Source: an uncultured Adlercreutzia sp.
GTDB taxonomy: Bacteria > Actinomycetota > Coriobacteriia > Coriobacteriales > Eggerthellaceae
DNA: 64,000 nt
Assembly (NCBI RefSeq): GCF_958431955.1
Contig: NZ_CAUASN010000010.1
Location: 1-64,000, forward strand
Direction of reading: 5' to 3'
Position 1 is the stretch's first letter. The number at the start of each line of letters is the position of its first letter. Under the pieces are notes generated by a model. That model was not told where the DNA came from. It made no database searches and saw only the letters and a program-made list of their open reading frames with translations. This document shows positions 41,961 through 50,381 of this stretch, piece by piece. The translations under genes were made by a program, and so were the position numbers.

Positions 41961-42419
41961 ATGCAGACGTTTCTTGCCGTCGATCCCTGCGATTATGAGA
42001 TTCGCAGCCTCTACCGCTTCGCCACGCTGAAGCCGGAGACGGGGCTGCTGGAAGCCTTGAAGCCGGTGTGGCCGGCCAATCCGCGCCTGCTCATGATAGC
42101 TGCCGACTCCGATGACGCAACGACGACCGAGAACCTCGCCCTCGATCTGGCGTCGGCCCTCTCCAAAGCGGGTCTGGAGGTGGGGGAGGTTCGCGTGCTC
42201 GAGGCCGACACCGCCGAGCATGCGGCGCAGCTCATGCCCGGCGCCCAGGTGGTGGTGCTCGCCGATGGCGATGCCGAGAAACGCTCTGCCTTCTTTGCGG
42301 CCGTCGACGCCGCCCGTCTGCTCGGTGAGCTCGCTGACGACACTGTGGTCATCGCCCTGGACGAGGCCGCCCTCGCGGCGGCGGGGCTTCGCGTCGATGA
42401 GGGGCGCCGGTTCGGCTGA
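41961..42419 (+). CDS. Small protein, weak resemblance to class I glutamine-amidotransferase/S51 fold
   Basis: This 152-residue protein is not recognised with confidence. The order RLLMIAADSDD, a helix, then VGEVRVLEAD and AQVVVLADGDAEKRSAFF resembles the first half of S51-peptidase/class I GATase-like proteins. There the last segment would read GGGNT, and the catalytic Ser is absent here. GGGAG lies 5-6 bases before ATG 41961. It is a single gene between the tRNA-Pro terminator and brnQ. It may be a degenerate or repurposed family member. Confidence 0.5.
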   Translation: MQTFLAVDPCDYEIRSLYRFATLKPETGLLEALKPVWPANPRLLMIAADSDDATTTENLALDLASALSKAGLEVGEVRVLEADTAEHAAQLMPGAQVVVLADGDAEKRSAFFAAVDAARLLGELADDTVVIALDEAALAAAGLRVDEGRRFG

Positions 42420-42580
42420 CGGCTCGCAGGTGCCCGATCGCCGGCGAGCGTGACGCTCGTGACGATTCCGTGCCGCTTTGACGCTGAATCCGTAACCGAG
42501 CGGTCGATGCGTCATCATGATCGCTTCGCCTCGGCGACAATGGGCGTCAAATGTGGACGGAAACGGTCAGGGAGGGTGCC

Positions 42581-43870
42581 ATGAACAAAGACGCGCTCGT
42601 GGTGGGCTTGGCGCTGTTCGCCATGTTCTTCGGAGCCGGAAACCTCATTTTCCCGCCGTTTCTCGGCATGGAATCGGGCTGGGAGTGGCCGCTCGGCCTT
42701 ATCTGCTTCGTCTTCGTGGACGTGGTGATCTCCTGCATCGGCATCGTGGCCATCAACCAGGCCGGGGGCTCCATCCTGTCCATCGAGGGCGTCCTCGGAA
42801 AGCGCCCGGCGCTCGTGCTGAACACGGCGGCCATCCTGTGCACCGGCGTGCTCATCGCGAGTCCCCGCACGGCGGCCACCACCTACGAGATGTCCATCGC
42901 GCCCTTGCTGGGGGACTGGATCGGGCTGCTTCCCTTCTCGCTGCTGTTCTTCGCCGTGGTGCTGCTGCTCACGCTGCGCCCCACCCGCATCGTGGACATC
43001 GTGGGCAAGGTGCTCACGCCGGTGCTCGTGGCCGGTATCGCGATTATGGTGGTCGCGGGCATCGTCTCGCCCTTGGGGCCGGTGGTGGCTCCCGAGTCGG
43101 CCACGGTGGTGGCCGACGGCATCTCGGCGGGCTACCAGACCATGGACATCCTGGCCGTCGTGGGCTTTGCCATCATCGTCCAGGAGTCGGTGCGGGCCGC
43201 CGGCTATGCCGACGGGAAGAGCCAGCTGGCGGTGACGGCCCGCGCGAGTCTAGTGGCCTGCGTGCTGCTCGCTCTGGTCTACGGTGGTCTTACCTATCTG
43301 GGTGCCACGGCGGCCACCGTGGTGCCCCACGACGTGAACCAGGCCACCCTCATCACCCTCATCACCGAGCAGCTTATGGGCCGTGCCGGGCTCGTGGTGC
43401 TCGGCGTCGTGGTGGGGTTCGCCTGCCTGACCACGGCCGTGGGCCTGTGCGGCGCCACGGCGGCGTACCTGGAGCGCATCAGCGGTCGGCGCTTGAGCTA
43501 CCGCGCGGCCCTCATCTCGGTGGTGGTCGTCGCGCTCGCCATCTGCAACCTGGGGCTCACCGCCATCATCAACCTGGCCGCGCCAATTCTCTCGGTCATC
43601 TGCCCGCCGTTCATGATCACCGTCGTGCTCATGCTCTTCCGGCGCCGCATCCGCAGCACCTGGACGTTCAAGGGCGCGGCCTTGGCGGCGGTGGCGGCGA
43701 GCCTTGCGCTGACGGTGCACGACGTGACGGGCCTGCTCCCCTTCGTGGAGGCGGCACCGCTGTACGCCTACGGGTTCAGCTGGCTTCCCCCGGCGCTCGC
43801 CGGCGCCCTCGCCGGGACGCTCCTGGGGCGCCGCTTCGACCGGCGGGCGCTTCCGTCGGCGGCGGCCTGA
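42581..43870 (+). CDS. brnQ: Branched-chain amino acid transporter, BrnQ (LIVCS) family
   Basis: This 429-residue protein has about 12 membrane helices. FAMFFGAGNLIFPPFLGME near the start is the BrnQ signature, and VGFACLTTAVGLCGATAAYL and NLGLTAIINLAAPIL are also family-typical. It imports leucine, isoleucine and valine with a cation. GGAGGG precedes ATG 42581. Uptake of amino acids fits the 2-oxo-acid oxidoreductase cluster further on. Confidence 0.92.
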   Translation: MNKDALVVGLALFAMFFGAGNLIFPPFLGMESGWEWPLGLICFVFVDVVISCIGIVAINQAGGSILSIEGVLGKRPALVLNTAAILCTGVLIASPRTAATTYEMSIAPLLGDWIGLLPFSLLFFAVVLLLTLRPTRIVDIVGKVLTPVLVAGIAIMVVAGIVSPLGPVVAPESATVVADGISAGYQTMDILAVVGFAIIVQESVRAAGYADGKSQLAVTARASLVACVLLALVYGGLTYLGATAATVVPHDVNQATLITLITEQLMGRAGLVVLGVVVGFACLTTAVGLCGATAAYLERISGRRLSYRAALISVVVVALAICNLGLTAIINLAAPILSVICPPFMITVVLMLFRRRIRSTWTFKGAALAAVAASLALTVHDVTGLLPFVEAAPLYAYGFSWLPPALAGALAGTLLGRRFDRRALPSAAA

Positions 43871-44073
43871 TCGGCCCTCGGCGCCGGCGGCATTTTCGTG
43901 CAAGTGCACAACTAACCTTACCCTTTTACCGAACGATAGCCCCTCCACCTGGGACGGCGGCCGGCGCGGGGCGGCTTCTTTGCTATGGTAGGGCGAAGAT
44001 CATCGCGATCTCGCCTCTGCGGGCGGAGCCTGCCGCCTTGCGGGGCCAAGAAGAAGGGTAAGGAGGATCCTGC

Positions 44074-46005
44074 ATGGAACTCAGTCTCGGACTGCTCGGC
44101 TTCCTCATCGTGTTCCCCCTGATCGTGGCCGCCGTGCTGCTCGTCGTGCGGCAGGAGGCCCCGCGGCGCATCGTCGTCGTCGCGGCCGCCGTCGTCATCG
44201 CCGTGGCATCGGTCGCGCTGGTGCTCGGGAACCTGGGGGCGCCGCGCGTGTCGTTCGCCTTCGCGAGCGAGGTCGTCGACTTCCTCTGCACGGGCGTCTC
44301 GATCGCCATCGCCGCGGTCATCATCGCCTTTTCCGTCCGCTATAAGAATGTGTGGGCGGCCGCGCTCGCCGCGGTGCAGATCGCGGGCACGCTCGTGCTC
44401 GAGTTCGTCTTCGCCCACGAGATCGAAGTGCCCTTCGGGCTGTACTTCGACTCGCTCTCGCTGCTCATGGCCTTCATCATCGGCGTGGTGGGCAGCGGCA
44501 TCTGCGTGTACGCGCTCGGCTACATGGAGGACTTCCAGGCCCACGAGCCCGAAGGGGCCCCCGACCGGCGCCCGATGTTCTTCGCGCTCATGTTCGTGTT
44601 CCTGTCGGCCATGTTCGTGATCGTCTTCTCCAACAACATGGAGTGGATGTTCACCGGCTGGGAGGTCACCACGGTGTGCTCGTTCCTCCTCATCGGCTAC
44701 ACGCGCACCGACGAGGCGATTGCCAACGCCTTCCGCCAGATCATCATGAACCTGGCCGGCGGCCTCGGCTTCCTCCTGGCGCTGTACTGCTGCGCCATCA
44801 GCGTGGGCACCTTCGCCTTCGACGAGTTCCTCGCCCTCGGCGTGGCCTATCCGGCCGTCACGGCCCTCCCGGTGACCGCGCTCGCCTTCGCGGGCATCAC
44901 CAAGGCCGCCCAGATGCCCTTCCAGACTTGGCTTCTGGGGGCTATGGTGGCCCCCACGCCCACGAGCGCCCTTCTGCACTCGTCGACCATGGTGAAGGCG
45001 GGCGTCTTTTTGCTCGTGAAGCTCGCGCCGGTGTTCTCCGTGTCCCCGGCGCCGGCCATCATGGTCATGCTCGTGGGCGGCATCACCTTCGCGCTCTGCT
45101 CCTTCATGGCCATCTCGCAGTCCAACGCCAAGCGGGTGCTGGCCTACTCCACCATCGCGAACCTCGGCCTCATCTGCGCCTGCGCCGGCGTGGGCACACC
45201 TGAGGCGGTGTGGGCGGCGTGCTTCCTCATCCTGTTCCACGCCATCGCGAAGTCGCTGCTGTTCCTGTGCGTCGGCACCGCCGAGCACCACATCGGCAGC
45301 CGCGACATCGAGGCCATGGATCTCCTGTTCGACCGCATGCCTCGCCTGGCCCGCTTCATGATGCTCGGCATCATGGGCATGTTCATCGCGCCCTTCGGCA
45401 TGCTGCTGGCGAAGTGGGGCACGCTCGTGTCCTTCGTGGACGCCCGCCAGGTGGCCCTCATCGTGATCCTCGCCTTCGGCAGCGCCGCCACGTTCATGTT
45501 CTGGGCCAAGTGGCTCGGCAAGCTCGCGGGCATCGCGGGCGAGCCGGAGAACGTGGAGGTGACCGTGAAGCCCACGGAGTGGGCGTCGCTTCTGCTCATG
45601 GCCTGCCTGTTCGTGCTGGGCTGCGTGTTTCTGCCCCTCATCTCCGCCGCGGTGGTGGAGCCCTACCTCTTCTCGGTGTACGGCGCGGCCGCCCGGGACA
45701 TCTCCGCCGACAACCTGTGGCTCGCCTCCATCTGCACCGTCGTGGTGGTGCTCGTGCTGTTCGCCGGCGTGGGCGCGAAGCCGAAGGGGCGGCAGGTGGA
45801 CGTGTACCTCGCCGGCGTCAGCCGCGACAGCGGGGCGCGCACCTTCCAGAGCGCCCTGTCGGGCACGGCCGAGGCCAGCGCGCGCAACTGGTACATGGAG
45901 GCCGTCTTCGGCGAGGGCCGCATAGCCCCGGTGGGCGTGGTGTTCAACACGCTCATCATGGCCGCCGCCTTCCTCGTGGCCCTGTTCACCCCGATCGTTC
46001 TCTAG
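44074..46005 (+). CDS. echA: Ech-type hydrogenase, large membrane subunit (NuoL-like)
   Basis: This 643-residue protein with about 16 helices has the antiporter-like core MEWMFTGWEVTTVCSFLLIG and ITKAAQMPFQTWLLGAMVAP, then TPTSALLHSSTMVKAGVFLL, with the lysine and glutamate of proton-pumping subunits. It is the first gene of a six-gene run (echA-F) with gaps of 1-13 bases. It would couple ferredoxin-dependent hydrogen formation to ion translocation. AAGGAGGATCC precedes the ATG. Confidence 0.88.
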   Translation: MELSLGLLGFLIVFPLIVAAVLLVVRQEAPRRIVVVAAAVVIAVASVALVLGNLGAPRVSFAFASEVVDFLCTGVSIAIAAVIIAFSVRYKNVWAAALAAVQIAGTLVLEFVFAHEIEVPFGLYFDSLSLLMAFIIGVVGSGICVYALGYMEDFQAHEPEGAPDRRPMFFALMFVFLSAMFVIVFSNNMEWMFTGWEVTTVCSFLLIGYTRTDEAIANAFRQIIMNLAGGLGFLLALYCCAISVGTFAFDEFLALGVAYPAVTALPVTALAFAGITKAAQMPFQTWLLGAMVAPTPTSALLHSSTMVKAGVFLLVKLAPVFSVSPAPAIMVMLVGGITFALCSFMAISQSNAKRVLAYSTIANLGLICACAGVGTPEAVWAACFLILFHAIAKSLLFLCVGTAEHHIGSRDIEAMDLLFDRMPRLARFMMLGIMGMFIAPFGMLLAKWGTLVSFVDARQVALIVILAFGSAATFMFWAKWLGKLAGIAGEPENVEVTVKPTEWASLLLMACLFVLGCVFLPLISAAVVEPYLFSVYGAAARDISADNLWLASICTVVVVLVLFAGVGAKPKGRQVDVYLAGVSRDSGARTFQSALSGTAEASARNWYMEAVFGEGRIAPVGVVFNTLIMAAAFLVALFTPIVL

Positions 46006-46018
46006 AAAGGAGCGTGCA

Positions 46019-46888
46019 ATGTCTTTGATCTCAACGCTCATCGGCACCCTCCTGTTCGCGATCCTCGGACCGGTCGTCGGCTGCCTTCTGGCCGGCCTCG
46101 ACCGCATCGTGAGCGCCCGCATGCAGGGGCGTGTGGGACCGCCGCTCCTGCAGCCCTACTACGACGTGCGCAAGCTCTTCGAGAAGGAGCGCGCCTCGGT
46201 GAACTCCGTGGAGCGCGTCTACGTGGGCGCGGCGCTCCTGTTCGCCCTCATCGCCGGCGGCGTGTTCTTCTCCGGCGGCAACCTGCTTTTGTGCGTGTTC
46301 GTCATCACGCTGTCGAGCCTGTTCTTCATCATGGCCGCCTACTCCACCCGCAGCCCCTACGCCGAGGTGGGAGCCGCCCGCGAGACGCTGCAGGTGATGT
46401 GCTACGAGCCCATGGTGCTGCTCATGGCCGTGGCCTTCTTCCAGGTCACCGGCTCCTTCGACGTGGCCGCGGTGCTGGGCATGCCGCACCCGGTAGTGTG
46501 CACGGCGCTGCTCGTGTTCCTCGGCGTGCTGTTCATCCTCACCATCAAGCTGCGCAAGTCGCCCTTCGATTTGGCGCTGTCCCACCACGCCCACCAGGAG
46601 ATCGTCCGCGGCGTGACCACCGAGATGAGCGGCCCCACCCTCGGCATGGTGGAGATCATGCACTGGTGCGAAAACGTGCTGTTCATGGGCTGGATCGCGA
46701 TGTTCTTCGTGTGGGGCAGCCCTATCTCCGCGATCGTGGCTATCGTCGCCGTGGTGCTCGTGTACTTCCTGGAGATCTGGATCGACAACAACTTCGCCCG
46801 CGTGAAGTGGCAGTTCATGTTCAACTCGGCGTGGCTGGTGGCCCTTGTGGCCGGCGGCGTGAACATCGCGCTGCTCGCGTTTCTGTAA
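46019..46888 (+). CDS. echB: Ech-type hydrogenase, NuoH-like membrane subunit
   Basis: This 289-residue protein with about eight helices has GCLLAGLDRIVSARMQGRVGP, YYDVRKLFEKE and EVGAARETLQVMCYEPM, the conserved loops of NuoH/EchB/HycD subunits. KSPFDLALSHHAHQEIVRG is the family's third conserved loop. It anchors the hydrogenase module and forms the proton entry channel. Start follows AAAGGAG. Confidence 0.92.
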   Translation: MSLISTLIGTLLFAILGPVVGCLLAGLDRIVSARMQGRVGPPLLQPYYDVRKLFEKERASVNSVERVYVGAALLFALIAGGVFFSGGNLLLCVFVITLSSLFFIMAAYSTRSPYAEVGAARETLQVMCYEPMVLLMAVAFFQVTGSFDVAAVLGMPHPVVCTALLVFLGVLFILTIKLRKSPFDLALSHHAHQEIVRGVTTEMSGPTLGMVEIMHWCENVLFMGWIAMFFVWGSPISAIVAIVAVVLVYFLEIWIDNNFARVKWQFMFNSAWLVALVAGGVNIALLAFL

Positions 46889-46900
46889 GGAGGTGCCGAC

Positions 46901-47344
46901 ATGGCATTCGCTTCTAAATCGCCCTGGGTCATCCACTACGACGGCTCCAGCTGCAACGGCTGCGACATCGAGGTGCTGGCCACGCTCTGCCCCGGCTTCG
47001 ACGGCGAGCGCTTCGGCGTCATCAACACCGGCAACCCCAAGCACGCCGACATCTTCCTCGTCACCGGCAGCGTGAACGAGCAGAACATCGAGGTGGTGCG
47101 CGAGATCTACAACCAGATGCTCGAGCCGAAGGTGGTCGTGGCCTGCGGCATCTGCGCCTGCTCGGGCGGCGTGTTCCACGACTGCTACAACGTCATCGGC
47201 GGCGTGGATAAGGCCATCCCCGTCGACGTGTACGCCCCGGGCTGCGCGGTGCGCCCCGAGCAGCTCATCGACGCTATCGTGGCCGGCGTGGCGAAGCTCG
47301 ACGAGAAGTCGGCGGCGATGAAGGCCGCCCGGAAGGGAGCGTGA
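46901..47344 (+). CDS. echC: Ech-type hydrogenase small subunit (NuoB-like)
   Basis: This 147-residue protein has the single proximal [4Fe-4S] cluster ligands CNGCDIE (two Cys), then VVACGICACSGG and the final APGCAVRP. It has no signal peptide, so it works on the cytoplasmic face with echE. AAGGAGGTG precedes the ATG. Confidence 0.93.
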   Translation: MAFASKSPWVIHYDGSSCNGCDIEVLATLCPGFDGERFGVINTGNPKHADIFLVTGSVNEQNIEVVREIYNQMLEPKVVVACGICACSGGVFHDCYNVIGGVDKAIPVDVYAPGCAVRPEQLIDAIVAGVAKLDEKSAAMKAARKGA

Positions 47345-47350
47345 GCGCCC

Positions 47351-48070
47351 ATGGACAAGTTCAGCCAAGCATTCAACGAGGTGGCACTCGCCGAGGTGCA
47401 CGATTTGGCCGCCAAGCGCGCCGAAGAGGGCTGGCGCTACGTGCAGATCCTCGCGGTGAACACCGAGAACGGCGTTGACCTCGTGTACTCCTACATGAAG
47501 GACGGCCTGCTCGAGAACGACACGGTCGTCGCGGTTGGGGAGGGGGATACGGTCCCCTCCATCACCGACCTGTTCCTGGAGGCCTTCGTCTGCGAGAACG
47601 AGATCCACGACCTGTACGGCGTGGCTATCGAGGGCATGGCCATCGACTTCGGCGGCATGTTCTACCAGCTGGCCGAGAAGGCTCCCATGACCGTGGTGAG
47701 CCCCGAGCAGCTGGCGGCCCGCGAGAAGGCGAAGAAGGTGGCCGCCGCCAAGGCAGCCAAGGAGGCCGCCAAGAAGAAGGAGTCCGTCGAGCCCGATGCG
47801 GCCGGCCCCTCCGAAGAGGAGATCCAGGAGAAGATAGCGGGACTCGACCCGGAGAAGGCGGCGAAGGTGCGCGCAGCCATGGAGGCCAAGGCGAAGAAGG
47901 CAGCTGCGGCCAAGGCCGATGCGGGCGCCGCCGCCGCGCCGACGGGCCTGACCGAAGAGGAGATCCAAGAGAAGATTGCGGGCCTGGACCCCGAGAAGGC
48001 CGCCAAGGTGCGCGCCGCGCTCGAGGCCAAGGCCAAGAAGGCCGCGAAGGCAGAAGGGGAGGGGAACTAG
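47351..48070 (+). CDS. echD: Ech-type hydrogenase subunit (NuoC-like) with a repeated Lys/Ala/Glu tail
   Basis: This is a 239-residue protein. Residues 1-118 are the EchD/NuoC domain (LFLEAFVCENEIHDLYGV is the conserved acidic segment). Residues 119-239 are an unusual charged tail holding two 30-residue units (155-184 and 202-231) that differ at one position. Each starts EEEIQEKIAGLDPEKAAKV and is separated by Ala/Lys linkers. EchD proteins are normally about half this length. The tail looks helical and soluble; it may bind a partner or be a recent internal duplication. It begins 6 bases after echC. Confidence 0.88.
   Translation: MDKFSQAFNEVALAEVHDLAAKRAEEGWRYVQILAVNTENGVDLVYSYMKDGLLENDTVVAVGEGDTVPSITDLFLEAFVCENEIHDLYGVAIEGMAIDFGGMFYQLAEKAPMTVVSPEQLAAREKAKKVAAAKAAKEAAKKKESVEPDAAGPSEEEIQEKIAGLDPEKAAKVRAAMEAKAKKAAAAKADAGAAAAPTGLTEEEIQEKIAGLDPEKAAKVRAALEAKAKKAAKAEGEGN
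47813..48043 (+). repeat. Internal duplication within echD
   Basis: Segments 47813-47902 and 47954-48043 encode 30-residue units identical but for Met/Leu. The DNA copies differ at several third codon positions, so the duplication is not brand new. Confidence 0.85.
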
Positions 48071-48071
48071 C

Positions 48072-49160
48072 ATGGGCAAGGCGACCGTCATTCCCTTCGG
48101 CCCGCAGCACCCGGTGCTGCCGGAGCCTCTGCACCTCGATCTGGTGGTGCAGGACGAGACCGTGGTGGACGTGCTCCCGCAGATCGGGTTCGTGCACCGC
48201 GGCCTGGAGAAGCTCGTGGAGACCCGCGACTACAACCAGTTCATCTACATCGCCGAGCGCATCTGCGGCATCTGCGCCACGGGGCACTCCATCGGCTACG
48301 CCGAGACGGTGGAGGCGCTCATGGGCGTGGAGATCCCCAAGCGCGCCGAGTACCTGCGCATCATCTGGCACGAGCTGTCCCGCGTGCACTCGCATCTCCT
48401 GTGGCTGGGGCTGGCCGCCGACGCCTTTGGCTTCGAGAGCATGTTCATGCACTGCTGGCGCCTGCGCGAGCGCGTGCTCGACATCTTCGAGAAGACCACG
48501 GGCGGCCGCGTCATCCTGTCCGTCGTGAAGGTGGGCGGCGTGGTGCGCGACATCGACGCCACCCAGATGGCCGAGATCATCTCGGTGCTCGACGGTATCA
48601 AGGACGATTACACCAAGATCATGAACACCCTGCTCACCGACACCTCGGTGAAGAACCGCACGGTGGGCGTAGGCTACCTCTCCACCGAGGATGCCCGGGC
48701 GCTTTCCATGGTGGGGCCGTTTGCCCGCGCCTCGAACCTGCCCTACGACGTGCGCTCCTTCGGCAAGGGGGCCTACGGCGACCTGTCCGACTTCGAGCCC
48801 ATCGTGGCCACCGAGGGCGACTGCTACGCCCGCGTGAAGGTGCGCTGCCTTGAGGTGCTCCAGTCCATCGACATCATCAAGGAGCTGGCGGCCAAGATGC
48901 CCGCCGGCGACATCGAGGTGACCGTGAAGGGGGCTCCGGCCGAGGGCGCCCAGGCCTCCAACGTGCTCGAGCAGCCCCGCGGCGAGTGCTACTACTACGC
49001 CCGCGGCAACGGCTCGAAGAACCTCGAGCGCATGCGCATCCGCACGCCAACCTCGCAGAACCTCGCCGGCATGACAGTGGCGCTCAAGGGGTGCGACCTG
49101 GCCGACGTGAACATGATCATCCTGACCATCGACCCCTGCATCAGCTGCACGGAAAGGTAG
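48072..49160 (+). CDS. echE: Ech-type [NiFe] hydrogenase large subunit
   Basis: This 362-residue protein has both nickel-binding motifs: RICGICATGH (L1, RxCxxCxxxH) and the terminal DPCISCTER (L2). The stop follows TER directly, so the C-terminal peptide normally removed by a maturation protease is absent, as reported for some group 4 enzymes such as CooH. The presence of all four Cys shows it is a hydrogenase and not a complex I NuoD. It starts one base after the echD stop. Confidence 0.94.
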   Translation: MGKATVIPFGPQHPVLPEPLHLDLVVQDETVVDVLPQIGFVHRGLEKLVETRDYNQFIYIAERICGICATGHSIGYAETVEALMGVEIPKRAEYLRIIWHELSRVHSHLLWLGLAADAFGFESMFMHCWRLRERVLDIFEKTTGGRVILSVVKVGGVVRDIDATQMAEIISVLDGIKDDYTKIMNTLLTDTSVKNRTVGVGYLSTEDARALSMVGPFARASNLPYDVRSFGKGAYGDLSDFEPIVATEGDCYARVKVRCLEVLQSIDIIKELAAKMPAGDIEVTVKGAPAEGAQASNVLEQPRGECYYYARGNGSKNLERMRIRTPTSQNLAGMTVALKGCDLADVNMIILTIDPCISCTER

Positions 49161-49166
49161 GCGACC

Positions 49167-49517
49167 ATGGGAAGCTTCAAACTGGGGGGCATGACCCTCG
49201 GATCGCTGTTCAAGAAGCCCGAGACCCTGCTGTACCCGGCCGAGCAGAAGCCGGCCCCGGCGGGGCTCAAGGGCCATATCGAGAACGAGGTCGCGCTCTG
49301 CATCCTCTGCGGCATCTGCGCCAAGGCCTGCCCGGCCGACGCCATCGTGGTGGAGAAGAAGGAACGCACCTGGTCCATCGACCCGTTCCGCTGCGTGCAG
49401 TGCGGCAGCTGCGTGCGCGCCTGCCCCAAGGCGTGCCTGCACATGCTGCCCACCTACACGCCCATTGCCACGGCCCAGTCGTGCACGGTGGTGGAGGTGC
49501 CCGATCCGAAGGCCTAG
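49167..49517 (+). CDS. echF: Ech-type hydrogenase ferredoxin-like subunit (NuoI-like)
   Basis: This 116-residue protein has two [4Fe-4S] motifs: CILCGICAKACP and CVQCGSCVRACP. It is the last gene of the ech run and passes electrons from ferredoxin to the small subunit. No hyp maturation genes are present in the window. Confidence 0.92.
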   Translation: MGSFKLGGMTLGSLFKKPETLLYPAEQKPAPAGLKGHIENEVALCILCGICAKACPADAIVVEKKERTWSIDPFRCVQCGSCVRACPKACLHMLPTYTPIATAQSCTVVEVPDPKA

Positions 49518-49614
49518 GGCTGCGCGAGGCCCCGGCGATGCACCGCTTTCGCCCGCAGCGGCCCCGGTGACGGAATCGTAAGGTGGACGCTCCGTTAAGT
49601 TTCGTGGGGATGCG

Positions 49615-49641
49615 TTGCATACGGCGCGCATCTGGTAAAAT
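49615..49641 (+). promoter_or_regulatory. Possible promoter upstream of pgsA
   Basis: TTGCAT (49615-49620) and TAAAAT (49636-49641) are 15 bp apart. A start near 49648 would put the strong terminator at 49663-49694 inside the leader. Confidence 0.4.
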
Positions 49642-49662
49642 GTCAAAAATCTGGCACTATCG

Positions 49663-49694
49663 TCCGGACTCCGCCCACGGAGTCCGGATTTTTT
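49663..49694 (+). terminator. Strong intrinsic terminator between ech operon and pgsA
   Basis: The 11-bp stem TCCGGACTCCG/CGGAGTCCGGA with a 4-base loop is followed by six T. It ends the ech transcript 145 bases after echF but stands only 18 bases before the pgsA ATG. Confidence 0.88.
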
Positions 49695-49712
49695 GGGAAG
49701 GGGAAGGCGTCG

Positions 49713-50381
49713 ATGGCCGAGATGGAGAAGCATGGGACGGGAGGGGCCGACGAGGTCACCCGCGATATCTTCACGCTCGCCAACGTGGTCTCCCTCGTGC
49801 GGCTGCTCATGGTGCCGCTCTACCTGGTCCTGCTCTTGAACGGGCAGAACCTCGCGGCAACCCTCGTGTTCGCCACGGCCGCGGCTACCGACTTCCTCGA
49901 CGGGCAGATCGCCCGGCGCACCCACACCGTCTCCCGCCTGGGGCAGCTGCTCGACCCGGCTATCGACCGCATCCTCATGGTCACGGGCGTGCTCGGCGTG
50001 TTCCTCGTGGGGCGCATCCCCCTGTGGGTCATCGTCGTGGTGATCGTGCGGGACGCCTACCTGCTCATCGGGGGCGGCTGGCTCCTCTCGCGGCACCGCA
50101 TCCGCGTGCCCGTCGTCTACCCGGGCAAGTTCGCCACCACGTTTCTGTTCATCGGCTTCTCGGGGCTGCTCTTGAACTGGCCCCTCATCCCCGGGCTGGG
50201 CTGGTGCGACCTCTCGTGGCTGCCCGGCTTCAACGGCGAGGCCGTCTCCTGGGGCATCTGGTTCATCTACGCGGGGCTCGCGCTGTCCCTCGGGGTGACC
50301 GTGTACTACTCCGTCAGCGCCGCGGGCAAGCTTCGCTCCGCGCTCGCCGCGGAAAGGCTCTCCGGACATGGCGCCGCGTAG
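49713..50381 (+). CDS. pgsA: CDP-alcohol phosphatidyltransferase, probably phosphatidylglycerophosphate synthase
   Basis: This 222-residue membrane protein has the CDP-alcohol motif DFLDGQIARR, then GQLLDPAIDR (DxxDGxxARx8GxxxDxxxD). It probably makes phosphatidylglycerol phosphate from CDP-diacylglycerol. The last 14 bases overlap the next gene. A terminator lies just upstream of the start, so expression may need read-through. Confidence 0.85.
   Translation: MAEMEKHGTGGADEVTRDIFTLANVVSLVRLLMVPLYLVLLLNGQNLAATLVFATAAATDFLDGQIARRTHTVSRLGQLLDPAIDRILMVTGVLGVFLVGRIPLWVIVVVIVRDAYLLIGGGWLLSRHRIRVPVVYPGKFATTFLFIGFSGLLLNWPLIPGLGWCDLSWLPGFNGEAVSWGIWFIYAGLALSLGVTVYYSVSAAGKLRSALAAERLSGHGAA

Noticed and set aside
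47813..48043. Assembly artefact producing a duplicated echD segment
   Set aside because: The two DNA copies differ at several third codon positions, so they are real diverged repeats.
44074..49517. Respiratory complex I (nuo) fragment
   Set aside because: The NuoD-like subunit keeps both CxxC nickel motifs and the set lacks other complex I subunits, so it is an energy-converting hydrogenase.
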